Source of the DNA: Micavibrio sp.
Lineage (GTDB): Bacteria > Pseudomonadota > Alphaproteobacteria > Micavibrionales > Micavibrionaceae
Direction of reading: 5' to 3'
Length of the DNA: 13,560 nucleotides
Assembly: GCA_027066695.1 (NCBI GenBank)
Contig: JAMONE010000086.1
Location: forward strand, 1 to 13,560
The first letter of the stretch is position 1. Each line of letters starts with the position of its first letter. Of this stretch, positions 1 through 7,841 are shown piece by piece. The translations under genes were made by a program, and so were the position numbers. The notes under the pieces are model-generated. The model was given only the letters and a program-made list of their open reading frames with translations. It had not been told where the DNA came from and did not search any database.

Positions 1-1
1 T

Positions 2-550
2 ACATCTGTTTATCCGCCAACCCCTGAAATTATGAATATCAATAACATTGTTGGCTTTCGTGAGATATTTGATCGACTGGTAGGCTATAGCGACCACACA
101 ATTGGAACAGACGTTCCATTAATTGCGCTATCTTTGGGAGCTTGTGTAATTGAAAAACATTTTACAATTGATAAAAGCTTACCTGGTTGGGATCATTGGG
201 TTTCTGCTGATCCTAAAGAAATGAAACAAATTGTTGAATACTCAAAAATGAGTATTGAGGAACTGCAAGATCGTGCGCATAAAGTTGAAAACTTTGATAT
301 TATCTTAGGAACAAAGCATCGTATATTAAGCGATCGTGAGAAGGAAAAAATTCTTGTAATGCGGCGCTGCATCGTGGCAAAGACAAATTTACCCGAAGGA
401 CATGTTTTGACAGCAAATGATGTTGATTACAAACGTCCAGGCTCTAAAATACGTCCTGATGAACTTAATTATATTATTGGACGAGAACTTACTCATGACA
501 TTAATTATGACCATGAGTTTAAATGGTCAGATTTTGGCCCAGGAGTATAA
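2..550 (+). CDS. neuB: NeuB/LegI-family nonulosonate synthase, 5'-truncated
   Basis: This is the C-terminal 182 residues of a sialic, legionaminic or pseudaminic acid synthase. The family condenses phosphoenolpyruvate with a hexosamine to give a nine-carbon acidic sugar in the cytoplasm. The frame is open from base 2 and its first residues (TSVYPP) match the family's TSAYP strand, so the gene enters from the left and the ATG at 32 is internal. Two histidines, in GYSDH (residue 32) and EKH (residue 53), lie 21 apart, as do the two metal ligands of meningococcal NeuB. The barrel end carries PGWDH, a variant of the usual GPDH. The last ~65 residues form the SAF (antifreeze-like) domain that closes over the active site. 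LegB and LegC downstream favour legionaminic-type chemistry (LegI), but substrate cannot be read from this fragment. Confidence 0.9.
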   Translation, partial: TSVYPPTPEIMNINNIVGFREIFDRLVGYSDHTIGTDVPLIALSLGACVIEKHFTIDKSLPGWDHWVSADPKEMKQIVEYSKMSIEELQDRAHKVENFDIILGTKHRILSDREKEKILVMRRCIVAKTNLPEGHVLTANDVDYKRPGSKIRPDELNYIIGRELTHDINYDHEFKWSDFGPGV

Positions 551-557
551 TTAAGCT

Positions 558-1091
558 ATGGATAATACATATTTTTTATCAAGTAAGCGAATTGGGCTGC
601 GTACTTTGACACGTGATGATATGCCTGTATACCAAGGGTTTTTGAATAATAAGGATGTCACCAAATATCTTGAAATGGGGTGGAGACCCTATACAGAAAA
701 AGATTTAGAGGTAACATATCAAGAGGCTAATAACGCTAGCTCTGCCTTAGTGTTTGCTGTATGTGATATAAAAACTAATAAGTTGATAGGAACGGCGGGA
801 CTTTATTTTTTACATTGGCCAGGGCGCAGAGCGCAATATCGTATTTTACTCGGTAAACCCGAAATATATGGCAAAGGGTTTGGCAGCGAAGTAACTAATC
901 TTATAATTAAGCATGGGTTTGAGCGCTTAAATCTTAACACTATTTACCTAGGCGTTAATGCAGAAAATAAGGGCGCTATCAGGTCTTACGAGAAATGTGG
1001 TTTTGTACATGAGGGCGTTCAGCGTGCATTTATTTATAACGATGGGCGTTATTACGATTGCGTGAATATGAGTATTTTAGCAAATGATTAA
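558..1091 (+). CDS. GNAT N-acetyltransferase, RimJ/RimL-like (possible nonulosonate-pathway acetyltransferase)
   Basis: A 177-residue single-domain GNAT protein that transfers acetyl from acetyl-CoA to an amine. The acetyl-CoA loop is visible as YGKGFG at residues 104-109, followed by the family's NxGAIRSYEKCGF helix-strand near the C-terminus. An N-terminal RLRTL-type strand (IGLRTL) is typical of the RimJ/RimL branch. It starts 7 bases after the NeuB-type gene, with AGGAG at 541-545 inside the end of that gene, and its 3' end overlaps the next gene by 8 bases, so it is co-translated in the operon. By position it could acetylate the 4-amino sugar made by LegB and LegC (the LegH role) or the product of the second aminotransferase. 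RimL-type sequences also acetylate proteins, so the sugar role is inferred from context. Confidence 0.85.
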   Translation: MDNTYFLSSKRIGLRTLTRDDMPVYQGFLNNKDVTKYLEMGWRPYTEKDLEVTYQEANNASSALVFAVCDIKTNKLIGTAGLYFLHWPGRRAQYRILLGKPEIYGKGFGSEVTNLIIKHGFERLNLNTIYLGVNAENKGAIRSYEKCGFVHEGVQRAFIYNDGRYYDCVNMSILAND

Positions 1092-2028
1092 GGCTGCAAT
1101 CTTTGGCTTAGGACGAATTGGCGCGACTTATGACGATTTGGATAACTTAGAAATTCCAAGATCGCATCTAGGAGCTTTAATTAATAATCCTATTTATGAA
1201 ATTGTTGCACTTATAGACCCTGATCAATCAACATTTAAGCCACTAGAAAATCATTTTTCAAAAAATATTTTTTTTACTGACGATAATCTATGGAATGGGA
1301 CGGCTGATGTAATTATTTTTGCAAATTCACCGCACAATCGTGAAAAAGAATTAAATGCTATTATTAAAAAATCTCCAAAAGTAATTATGTTGGAAAAACC
1401 TTTAGCTGCGGATTTAGAGCAGGCAAAAAAAATAGAAGAGTTGGTTAATGGCTCGGATGTGAAATGTGTAATTAATTTTCATCGCCGTTACGATCAAAAT
1501 TACATTGCCCTTAAAAAACAAATAACAAAACCCCCGCAAAAAATTATATGTCGCTATTCTAAAGGGCTGTACAATTATGCATCCCACCATATTGACTTGG
1601 TACAAAATTGGTTTGGTGATTTTTCGAATATAAAAATTCTATCAAATGCAGAGAATCCAGATTTTAAAGCTGATCTTTCCTGTGGCGCAAATATTTACTT
1701 TCTAGGATTTAAAAACACTAAGTATGATATTTTTGATATGGACATATTCTTTGATGACTCTGTTTTGCATATTGAAAATGGTGGATGTGAAATGAGATGG
1801 CAAAGATGTGCGCCTGATTTATACTACCCAAATTATACGCAACTTAGCCAAGGCATAGATATGCGTAAAAAGGGACAAGTATCAGGTATGATCTCACTTT
1901 ATGAGGATATTAAAAATTATGTCTTAGGTCAAAGTAATGCTTTACTAGGAACAACTATTGAAGAATCTGTAAAAAACATGTTAGTTATTGACGAAGTTTT
2001 AAGGCAAAAAGCTAATAATGAGGAATAA
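1084..2028 (+). CDS. Gfo/Idh/MocA family NAD(P)-dependent oxidoreductase
   Basis: A 314-residue cytoplasmic sugar oxidoreductase. The N-terminal Rossmann fold opens with GLGRIG (G8, G10, G13). The family EKP motif is at residues 104-106, with its lysine contacting cofactor and substrate, and an HHID sequence at 168-171 fits the C-terminal substrate-domain position where catalytic histidine/aspartate residues usually lie. Length is somewhat short of the usual 330-390. Members oxidise or reduce ring hydroxyls of nucleotide sugars or inositols, often making the keto group that a DegT-type aminotransferase then aminates. Exactly such an aminotransferase follows and the two reading frames abut, so I infer that the pair acts in sequence. 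Its ATG overlaps the acetyltransferase end by 8 bases. The substrate is unknown. Confidence 0.85.
   Translation: MIKAAIFGLGRIGATYDDLDNLEIPRSHLGALINNPIYEIVALIDPDQSTFKPLENHFSKNIFFTDDNLWNGTADVIIFANSPHNREKELNAIIKKSPKVIMLEKPLAADLEQAKKIEELVNGSDVKCVINFHRRYDQNYIALKKQITKPPQKIICRYSKGLYNYASHHIDLVQNWFGDFSNIKILSNAENPDFKADLSCGANIYFLGFKNTKYDIFDMDIFFDDSVLHIENGGCEMRWQRCAPDLYYPNYTQLSQGIDMRKKGQVSGMISLYEDIKNYVLGQSNALLGTTIEESVKNMLVIDEVLRQKANNEE
2020..2024 (+). promoter_or_regulatory. Shine-Dalgarno GAGGA that selects the ATG at 2033
   Basis: GAGGA ends 8 bases before the ATG at 2033. The earlier ATG at 2018 overlaps this site and has no comparable signal upstream, so translation of the aminotransferase most likely begins at 2033, just after the preceding stop codon at 2026-2028. 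Confidence 0.6.
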
Positions 2029-2032
2029 GAAT

Positions 2033-3337
2033 ATGATTATAGAAAAGCTTGCATTATTGGGCGGCAAGCCAGTTCGCAAAGAACCACTTCCTTCATATAA
2101 TACTATTGGTGATGTAGAAAAAAAAGCTGTTATGGAGGTTTTAGATTCTGGAGAGCTTTCAAGTTTTGTAGCTGGCCCAATTGATGCTTTTTGGGGAGCT
2201 GGACGCGTAAAAGAATTTGAAAATACATTTAAAAATTATTTTGGCATGAAACATGCTGTTGCTGTGAACTCAGCGACCTCTGGCCTTCATTGCGCTGTAT
2301 CAGCGTTTGGCGTAGCGCCTGGCGATGAGGTCATAACCTCACCATATACTATGTCCGCATCAGCCACATGCATCCTTATGTGCGGCGGCGTTCCTATATT
2401 TGCTGATATTGATCCTGATACTTTTTGTATTACTCCAAAAAGCGTCGAGGCTAATATCACTGAAAATACAAAAGGCATAGTTGCGGTAAATATATTTGGT
2501 ATTCCAGCTGATTTAGAGGGCTTAAAAAAAGTTGCTGATAAGCACGGACTATTTTTAATTGAAGATAATGCGCAAGCTCCTGATGCTAATTATAAAGGGC
2601 AAAAAACAGGTACTATTGGTGATGCCGCAGTTTTCAGCTTTAACCGCCATAAAACAATGCAATGCGGTGAGGGTGGTATTATTATTTGCAATAGTGATAA
2701 AATTGCTTTGAAATGTGCAATGATGCGCAATCATGGTGAGGTTGCTGTGGCTGGAATGGGTATTGATGACATAGTTAATACCGTTGGTGTTAATTATCGT
2801 ATGGGCGAAATAGAAGCGGCAATTGCAAAAGTGCAGTTTGAAAAGCTGCAAGAGCTTAACACTCCGCGCATAGAGATGGCTAATTACTTAACAGAGCAGT
2901 TAAAGAATATCGATGGCATTACTCCGCCGCATGTGCCCAAAGATAGAAGCCACGTTTACTATTTCTATGTGATGAAATATAACGAAAAAGTAGTTGGCAT
3001 TCCAAGAGAATTATTTGCCCAAGCGGTACAAGCAGAAGGTTTTACTATGCGCGCTGGATATGTGAAACTTGTCTATAATGAACCGCTTTACCAGAAAAAA
3101 ATATGTTTTGGAGATAAGGGATTTCCTTTCACTGCTAACTCCCGTAATGATAAAATAATTTATCACAAAGGCCTATGTCCAGTAGCCGAACGCTTACAAG
3201 AAAAAGAAATATTAGTGACTAATATTATTTATCCTCCGCTTGGTATAAGTGATATGGCTGATTTTATTACAGCAATTAAAAAAGTCATTACAAACAAGGA
3301 TACTTTGCTGAATTTTCAGGGAAAAAAAGTCGCATGA
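2033..3337 (+). CDS. DegT/DnrJ/EryC1/StrS-family PLP-dependent aminotransferase
   Basis: A 434-residue aminotransferase of the sugar/cyclitol class. It transfers an amino group, usually from glutamate or glutamine, to a keto sugar through PLP. The Schiff-base lysine is K207 within FNRHK, followed by the glycine-rich GEGG stretch. The EDNAQ motif before it supplies the aspartate that pairs with the PLP nitrogen. The opening LALLGGKPVR is characteristic of the branch containing AHBA synthase and StsC-like inosose aminotransferases, and the length of 430+ also fits that branch rather than the ~380-residue LegC type. Start at 2033 is chosen for its GAGGA site; an in-frame ATG at 2018 would add five residues. 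The last four bases overlap the next gene. It presumably aminates the product of the adjacent oxidoreductase; the identity of that sugar or cyclitol is not visible. Confidence 0.9.
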   Translation: MIIEKLALLGGKPVRKEPLPSYNTIGDVEKKAVMEVLDSGELSSFVAGPIDAFWGAGRVKEFENTFKNYFGMKHAVAVNSATSGLHCAVSAFGVAPGDEVITSPYTMSASATCILMCGGVPIFADIDPDTFCITPKSVEANITENTKGIVAVNIFGIPADLEGLKKVADKHGLFLIEDNAQAPDANYKGQKTGTIGDAAVFSFNRHKTMQCGEGGIIICNSDKIALKCAMMRNHGEVAVAGMGIDDIVNTVGVNYRMGEIEAAIAKVQFEKLQELNTPRIEMANYLTEQLKNIDGITPPHVPKDRSHVYYFYVMKYNEKVVGIPRELFAQAVQAEGFTMRAGYVKLVYNEPLYQKKICFGDKGFPFTANSRNDKIIYHKGLCPVAERLQEKEILVTNIIYPPLGISDMADFITAIKKVITNKDTLLNFQGKKVA

Positions 3338-4248
3338 GCATTGTCTTTGCTATTGATGAAGTTGGGACATTTGCTTATTTAGAACCGTTATTTTTGAAAT
3401 GGTTAGAAGAAAAAAAGGATGGCTGGGGCATTATCGTTGGCTCTGATATTCTTAACTTTCCACGATATAAGGCAATAGAATCTTTATTACCAAGCAATAA
3501 CCAAGCAACAAGTAACATCACCACCCTCGTATCATCTTTGGGTAAATTATCAAATAATATAAAGGAATTACATAGTTTTTCCCATGAAAAGAATTTAGTT
3601 AATATCGGAATATTTGATGTTTGGGATAAATCATGGAATATTGAAGATACTTCAACAACGCATTTCTTTGTTATAGATAAAAACCAATCAGAAAAACTGA
3701 CGAGACAACACCCATCAATAGATATAAAAATTATAGGACAACCCGCTTGGGAGGCTGTACCTAAACTAACAGCCGCACCTGAAAATACAGTTTTATTTAT
3801 AGGACAACCTATTGAACAACATTACGAAAACACGCTAGGTTATGATGAAAATAGTGCTTGGCAACTGTTATGCTCCGCTGTAAAGGGGACGGATTATACG
3901 CTATCTTATGCATTACACCCTGCGCAAAACAATGTTCAAGTTGCTGATAATATTCAGCTATATACTAATATAAATCAGGCTTTAGCGAAAAACAGCATTA
4001 TTATAAGTCCATTTTCATCTGCTTTGTTTGACGCATGGTTAGGTGGTAATCGAAACGTGATTAGCCTACAGCCAAATATTACAGCCACCGCGGATAAATG
4101 TTATCTTTCACGAATGGGTCTTATTCCTTACGCAACAAGCGCTAAAAGCTTACAAAAACTGCTTGGTCTTCAACCCTTTGAAATAGCAGAAAATCCATTT
4201 TTAGGTAGCCTTAGCCGTTTAGAAAAAGAATTGGGTATTCTCACATGA
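3334..4248 (+). CDS. Putative GT-B-like surface-sugar transferase (unrecognised family)
   Basis: I do not recognise this 304-residue protein at family level. It has no signal peptide or transmembrane helix. Its second half follows the plan of a GT-B C-terminal domain: a strand VLFIGQP, then an alanine-leucine-HP turn with H195-P196, then SPFSSALFDAWLGG, which resembles the donor-binding SxxSxxxxxAxxxG motif of sialyltransferase- and polysialyltransferase-like enzymes. The first half, with alternating strands and helices, would be the acceptor domain. It starts with a 4-base ATGA overlap with the aminotransferase and ends with another into the next gene, implying translational coupling. Context points to transfer of a sugar made by this cluster. 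A non-catalytic partner role is possible. Confidence 0.6.
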   Translation: MSIVFAIDEVGTFAYLEPLFLKWLEEKKDGWGIIVGSDILNFPRYKAIESLLPSNNQATSNITTLVSSLGKLSNNIKELHSFSHEKNLVNIGIFDVWDKSWNIEDTSTTHFFVIDKNQSEKLTRQHPSIDIKIIGQPAWEAVPKLTAAPENTVLFIGQPIEQHYENTLGYDENSAWQLLCSAVKGTDYTLSYALHPAQNNVQVADNIQLYTNINQALAKNSIIISPFSSALFDAWLGGNRNVISLQPNITATADKCYLSRMGLIPYATSAKSLQKLLGLQPFEIAENPFLGSLSRLEKELGILT

Positions 4249-5471
4249 AAAATACTCCTATATTATTAACTTGGTTTCATGATTACCACACCTTCAAATT
4301 TGTTAAGGATATAATTCCTGTTTTGCTTGAAGCTGACTACAATGTAACATTACTAACTTGTGATAAGACACTAAAAAAACAATTTGAAGCTCTACATAGT
4401 GATAATCTAAAAATTTCTTATTACCCTTATTTGCGCCCTATAATGCGCCTTATGGATAATAAATATTTGCGGCCCTCTATTTGGTTATTTGGCTGGGTGT
4501 GGAGTTTTTTGGCAACTCTACGCTATGCCGTGGTTATTGCTCCGCGAGATACAACGCCGTTTTATCATATGACAACAAGCTGGAAACCTACCCTTATATG
4601 TCGTCCAGCACTAGGGTTTAATGATAAAACCTATATTCAGCACAAATTTAACCCTAATATCAGCTTTCCAGATGTAATGAAATTCACACGAGAAAAACAT
4701 GGGAAAACAGATAGTCTTTTCGGGGGAAGCTTTTTAAAGGATGTCCGCGGCAACAAAAAACTTAAATATTATACTGCATTAGGTAATCTAGTCGCCGAAT
4801 TTTTGCAAAAATTAGGAACGCCCAAAGATCATGTTTTTGTTACAGGTAATTTTAGCTATGAAGGGTTAACCCCAAGAACGGTAAAAGCCAGTGAAATAGA
4901 AGAAAAATATTTTAAAGACATTGATAAAGATATCTACATGTTTTTCAGTTCACAACAATATTTTGGCGAGGCTGAGATAAAATCATTGCATAGAATTGCA
5001 GAGGAGATAAGCGCTAATAATGCTTATTTTGTGATAAAAGTTCACCCCAAATTAGATGAAAAGCAGCTAGAAAAATTAGAGCAGTGGGTGCAAACATTTT
5101 TTCCACAAACAGTTAAAATCATTCATGATTTAAAAGGAGATTACAATAATGCCTGCCTAATTGCTCTCTCAAAAGCCGTTATAATTGAGGAAAGTAACGT
5201 TGGAATTTTGGCAATGCATTTTGATAAGCCTGTAATTATAACTGACCTTGGTGGAAAAAAGGATTGTGAAGACAATATTTTTATATTCTCAGGTGAAATT
5301 CTAGTTTGTAAAAATATTGAACATCTTAGTGAAATAATAAAATCAATAAATATAGAAGAAAACTTGAATTTAATTATAAATACTCAGCAAAAATTTGTGC
5401 GCGATGTCTGTTTTCAAAGTCAATCACCTTGCGGTCATATACCGAATATTCTAAAAGAGATAGTTGAATAA
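4245..5471 (+). CDS. Putative GT-B-like surface polysaccharide glycosyltransferase
   Basis: A 408-residue protein with a GT-B-type layout but no family I can name. An N-terminal Rossmann-like half begins ILLTWFHDYHTFKFV and contains a hydrophobic stretch (about residues 80-103) that could seat on the inner membrane. The C-terminal half opens at VFVTGN, carries KVHP with H267, and ends with EESNVGILAMHFDKPVI, the position where GT-B enzymes bind the nucleotide-sugar donor. The KxHP element also occurs in CDP-glycerol glycerophosphotransferase and capsule transferases. It begins in a 4-base ATGA overlap with the preceding gene and has little Shine-Dalgarno of its own, so it depends on coupled translation. 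Donor and acceptor are unknown; a cluster nonulosonate is the reasonable guess. Confidence 0.65.
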   Translation: MKNTPILLTWFHDYHTFKFVKDIIPVLLEADYNVTLLTCDKTLKKQFEALHSDNLKISYYPYLRPIMRLMDNKYLRPSIWLFGWVWSFLATLRYAVVIAPRDTTPFYHMTTSWKPTLICRPALGFNDKTYIQHKFNPNISFPDVMKFTREKHGKTDSLFGGSFLKDVRGNKKLKYYTALGNLVAEFLQKLGTPKDHVFVTGNFSYEGLTPRTVKASEIEEKYFKDIDKDIYMFFSSQQYFGEAEIKSLHRIAEEISANNAYFVIKVHPKLDEKQLEKLEQWVQTFFPQTVKIIHDLKGDYNNACLIALSKAVIIEESNVGILAMHFDKPVIITDLGGKKDCEDNIFIFSGEILVCKNIEHLSEIIKSINIEENLNLIINTQQKFVRDVCFQSQSPCGHIPNILKEIVE

Positions 5472-5475
5472 ATTA

Positions 5476-5479
5476 GAGG
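5476..5479 (+). promoter_or_regulatory. Shine-Dalgarno GAGG supporting a TTG start at 5488
   Basis: GAGG ends 8 bases before TTG at 5488. The first in-frame ATG, at 5518, has only AT-rich sequence in front of it, so the TTG is the better start for the next gene. Confidence 0.6.
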
Positions 5480-5487
5480 TCTGAGCA

Positions 5488-6840
5488 TTGCAAACATTAT
5501 TATTAAATAATCGCCTTATGCCCATATATGGACTTCTTATCAGAATCTGCCATTACATAGGCCTTTACACACCTATTATATGGTTAACCATATATTTTAT
5601 GGAGGAAAAGACTCAACGATCCAAGACAAACAAAATTACAATATTGGCGTTAGGTGGAGAACGATTTCGTGGTGATTTAGAAACTTTAGAGGCTTCAGGT
5701 AAATTTAAAGTTATTACACTACCTTATGGATGGCAAAACAGACTTCTTTATTGTTTTTTTCGTATTAACCCAACATTTGAGGCAGTGTTCCATCCAAATT
5801 CAAATGAACAAAAACATCATGATTGCCTAAATTTATTTATGCAAAAATTCTTACCTCTTTTATACAAAAAAGCTGGCATTGATATTGTAATAAGCGCAGC
5901 AGCGCATTACCAAAATGACTATTTATGGGGAGCTAACTCCTCTTTAGCAGGTGTTCCATTTGTTATATTCCATCGTGAATGTTTTCATACTACAAAAGAA
6001 CGGCGGGACTTTTGGATAAAACGCTGGAAACCAGCAATTGGTAAATATATCTTTGATTTTTGTGTTTTTCACAATGAAGTTATTCGTAAAAATTACGCTG
6101 ACTCAGGAGTGTTCCCACTTGAAAAAACAGCCTCAGCAGGTGCAATGCGTATGGATGCGTTTGTTAGTAAATACTTAAATAAAAAACCTTCAATACCTGA
6201 AAAAAAACAAGTTACGTTCTTCTCTTTCCATCATTGTGTAGGACTAGGTGGGGCAGTTCCACTTTGGTCACCTTATGATGTGCCAGTTGGTTTTACAACT
6301 ATGTTTGAAGAAACCCATGTGGCATTTGCAAAATTTGCCAAAGCAAATCCAGATATTTCATGTATTTTAAAACCAAAATGGGGTGGAATTTGGATTGAAG
6401 AATTTCACAAGGTCTTTGAAAGAAATAATATTGATATTTTTCAAATTCCTAATTTAAAAATCATTGAAAATACTGATGTTCATAAGTTAATTGAAAATTC
6501 TACTGTTATTTGTAGCTATGGTTCTACTACTTTGCTTGAAGCAAGTGTAATGGGACGACCCGTTGTCATCACAGTTATGGGTGAAGGATTGCGTGATGAC
6601 TATCAAAACCAAATACAAATGCGCGATGACTTCAAATACTATGATATTGCATATAACGAAAATGATTTATTTAAATTGTTAAAAGAAAAACTTGAAAACC
6701 CTTTGATAGATAATAATATCCAAAAAGAAAGAGAGGCGCTTTTTGATAAATGGATATCTCCGCTTGATGCTAGCGCGGTTAAAAAATATATTGCTATATT
6801 AGAGCAGCAATACAAGCTGAAAAATAAAAAGGATATATAA
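5488..6840 (+). CDS. Putative surface carbohydrate biosynthesis GT-B-like protein
   Basis: A 450-residue protein starting at TTG, chosen because a GAGG site sits 8 bases upstream; the alternative ATG at 5518 would remove ten residues. A hydrophobic segment at about residues 13-37 suggests membrane association. The middle (SAAAHYQNDYLWG, then VPFVIFHRECF) and the C-terminal half (CILKPKWGG, then YGSTTLLEA with E351, then MGRPVV) follow the GT-B pattern in which a Ser/Thr-rich turn and a glutamate hold the donor. This resembles large uncharacterised surface-carbohydrate proteins found beside nonulosonate genes, but I cannot name the family with certainty. It follows the preceding gene by 16 bases and its final base is shared with the legB ATG, so it belongs to the same operon. 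Donor and acceptor are not evident. Confidence 0.65.
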   Translation: MQTLLLNNRLMPIYGLLIRICHYIGLYTPIIWLTIYFMEEKTQRSKTNKITILALGGERFRGDLETLEASGKFKVITLPYGWQNRLLYCFFRINPTFEAVFHPNSNEQKHHDCLNLFMQKFLPLLYKKAGIDIVISAAAHYQNDYLWGANSSLAGVPFVIFHRECFHTTKERRDFWIKRWKPAIGKYIFDFCVFHNEVIRKNYADSGVFPLEKTASAGAMRMDAFVSKYLNKKPSIPEKKQVTFFSFHHCVGLGGAVPLWSPYDVPVGFTTMFEETHVAFAKFAKANPDISCILKPKWGGIWIEEFHKVFERNNIDIFQIPNLKIIENTDVHKLIENSTVICSYGSTTLLEASVMGRPVVITVMGEGLRDDYQNQIQMRDDFKYYDIAYNENDLFKLLKEKLENPLIDNNIQKEREALFDKWISPLDASAVKKYIAILEQQYKLKNKKDI

Positions 6841-7841
6841 TGAGAGTGTTAGTTACAGGAGCTGGAGGCTTCATTGGTTCACATCTTACAGAAGAACTAG
6901 TCAAAAAAGGATACTCTGTGAAGGCTCTTGCTTACTATAACTCATTGGGCAGCGCGGAATGGTTAGATCACTTACCTAAAAATGTACGCGAAAAAATAGA
7001 TATTATTTGGGGGGATATTCGTGATCTTTCTTTTATTTGCCGCGCTATGGAAGGATGTGAGGGAGTATTTCACCTTGCCGCTTTAATAGGGATACCTTAT
7101 TCCTACGTTAATCCTGAAAGCTATATTGATACTAATGTTAAAGGTACAATGAATATTCTTGAAGCTGCGCGAAATTTAGGCATTAAAAAAATTATTCACA
7201 CTTCAACAAGCGAAGTTTACGGATCTGCGCTTTTTGTGCCTATTACAGAAGAACACCCCTTACAAGGACAATCACCATATTCTGCCAGTAAAATTGGCGC
7301 GGATCAAATGGCTTATGCTTATGCAAGTTCCTTTGATCTACCTGTCGTAACAATGCGTCCATTCAACACATTTGGCCCACGTCAATCATTACGCGCCGTC
7401 ATTCCAACTGTTATAACCCAACTATTACGAGGAGATGGTTTACTTAAAATAGGAGCAATTGAGCCAACAAGAGACTTTAGTCATGTTAGCGATACAGTTG
7501 CTGGATTTATTGCAGCTTTTGAATCAGATAACCCTGATATTATTGGACAAACTATAAATTTAGGTAGCAATTTCGAAATTTCCATAGGTGATATGATTGA
7601 ATTAGTAGGCAAAACAATCGGTAAAACCCCAAATTATGAGATGCAAGGTGAGCGGATTCGCCCAGAAAACAGCGAAGTCCAGCGTCTATATTGTGATAAT
7701 ACAAAGGCAAAAGAGATGCTCGGGTGGACACCATCCTACGCTGGATTAGATGGCTTTGAGCGCGCACTTGCAGATACAATTCAATGGTTTTCAAAATCTG
7801 AAAATCTGAATTTATATTCAACTGATAGGTATGTGGTTTAA
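6840..7841 (+). CDS. legB: LegB-type NAD-dependent nucleotide-sugar 4,6-dehydratase
   Basis: A 333-residue extended short-chain dehydrogenase. LegB converts UDP- or GDP-GlcNAc to the 4-keto-6-deoxy sugar without inverting C5, the first committed step of legionaminic-type synthesis. The Rossmann glycine motif is G7-xx-G10-xx-G13 and the catalytic YxxxK is Y147/K151 in YSASK. LegB-like signatures are YNSLGSAEWLDHL near the N-terminus, TSTSEVYG, and RPFNTFGPRQS after the active site. AAGGA lies about 8 bases before the ATG, which shares one base with the upstream stop (TAATG), and the stop directly abuts the legC start. The immediate LegC neighbour makes this assignment firmer than the fold alone, though GDP versus UDP substrate cannot be read from the sequence. 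Confidence 0.88.
   Translation: MRVLVTGAGGFIGSHLTEELVKKGYSVKALAYYNSLGSAEWLDHLPKNVREKIDIIWGDIRDLSFICRAMEGCEGVFHLAALIGIPYSYVNPESYIDTNVKGTMNILEAARNLGIKKIIHTSTSEVYGSALFVPITEEHPLQGQSPYSASKIGADQMAYAYASSFDLPVVTMRPFNTFGPRQSLRAVIPTVITQLLRGDGLLKIGAIEPTRDFSHVSDTVAGFIAAFESDNPDIIGQTINLGSNFEISIGDMIELVGKTIGKTPNYEMQGERIRPENSEVQRLYCDNTKAKEMLGWTPSYAGLDGFERALADTIQWFSKSENLNLYSTDRYVV

Noticed and set aside
32..34. ATG at 32 as start of the NeuB-type gene
   Set aside because: The frame is open to the left edge and the ten preceding codons match the family, so this methionine is internal.
2555..2851. 98-codon minus-strand frame within the aminotransferase
   Set aside because: It lies opposite the PLP-lysine region of a clear DegT protein and its composition is that of an antisense shadow.
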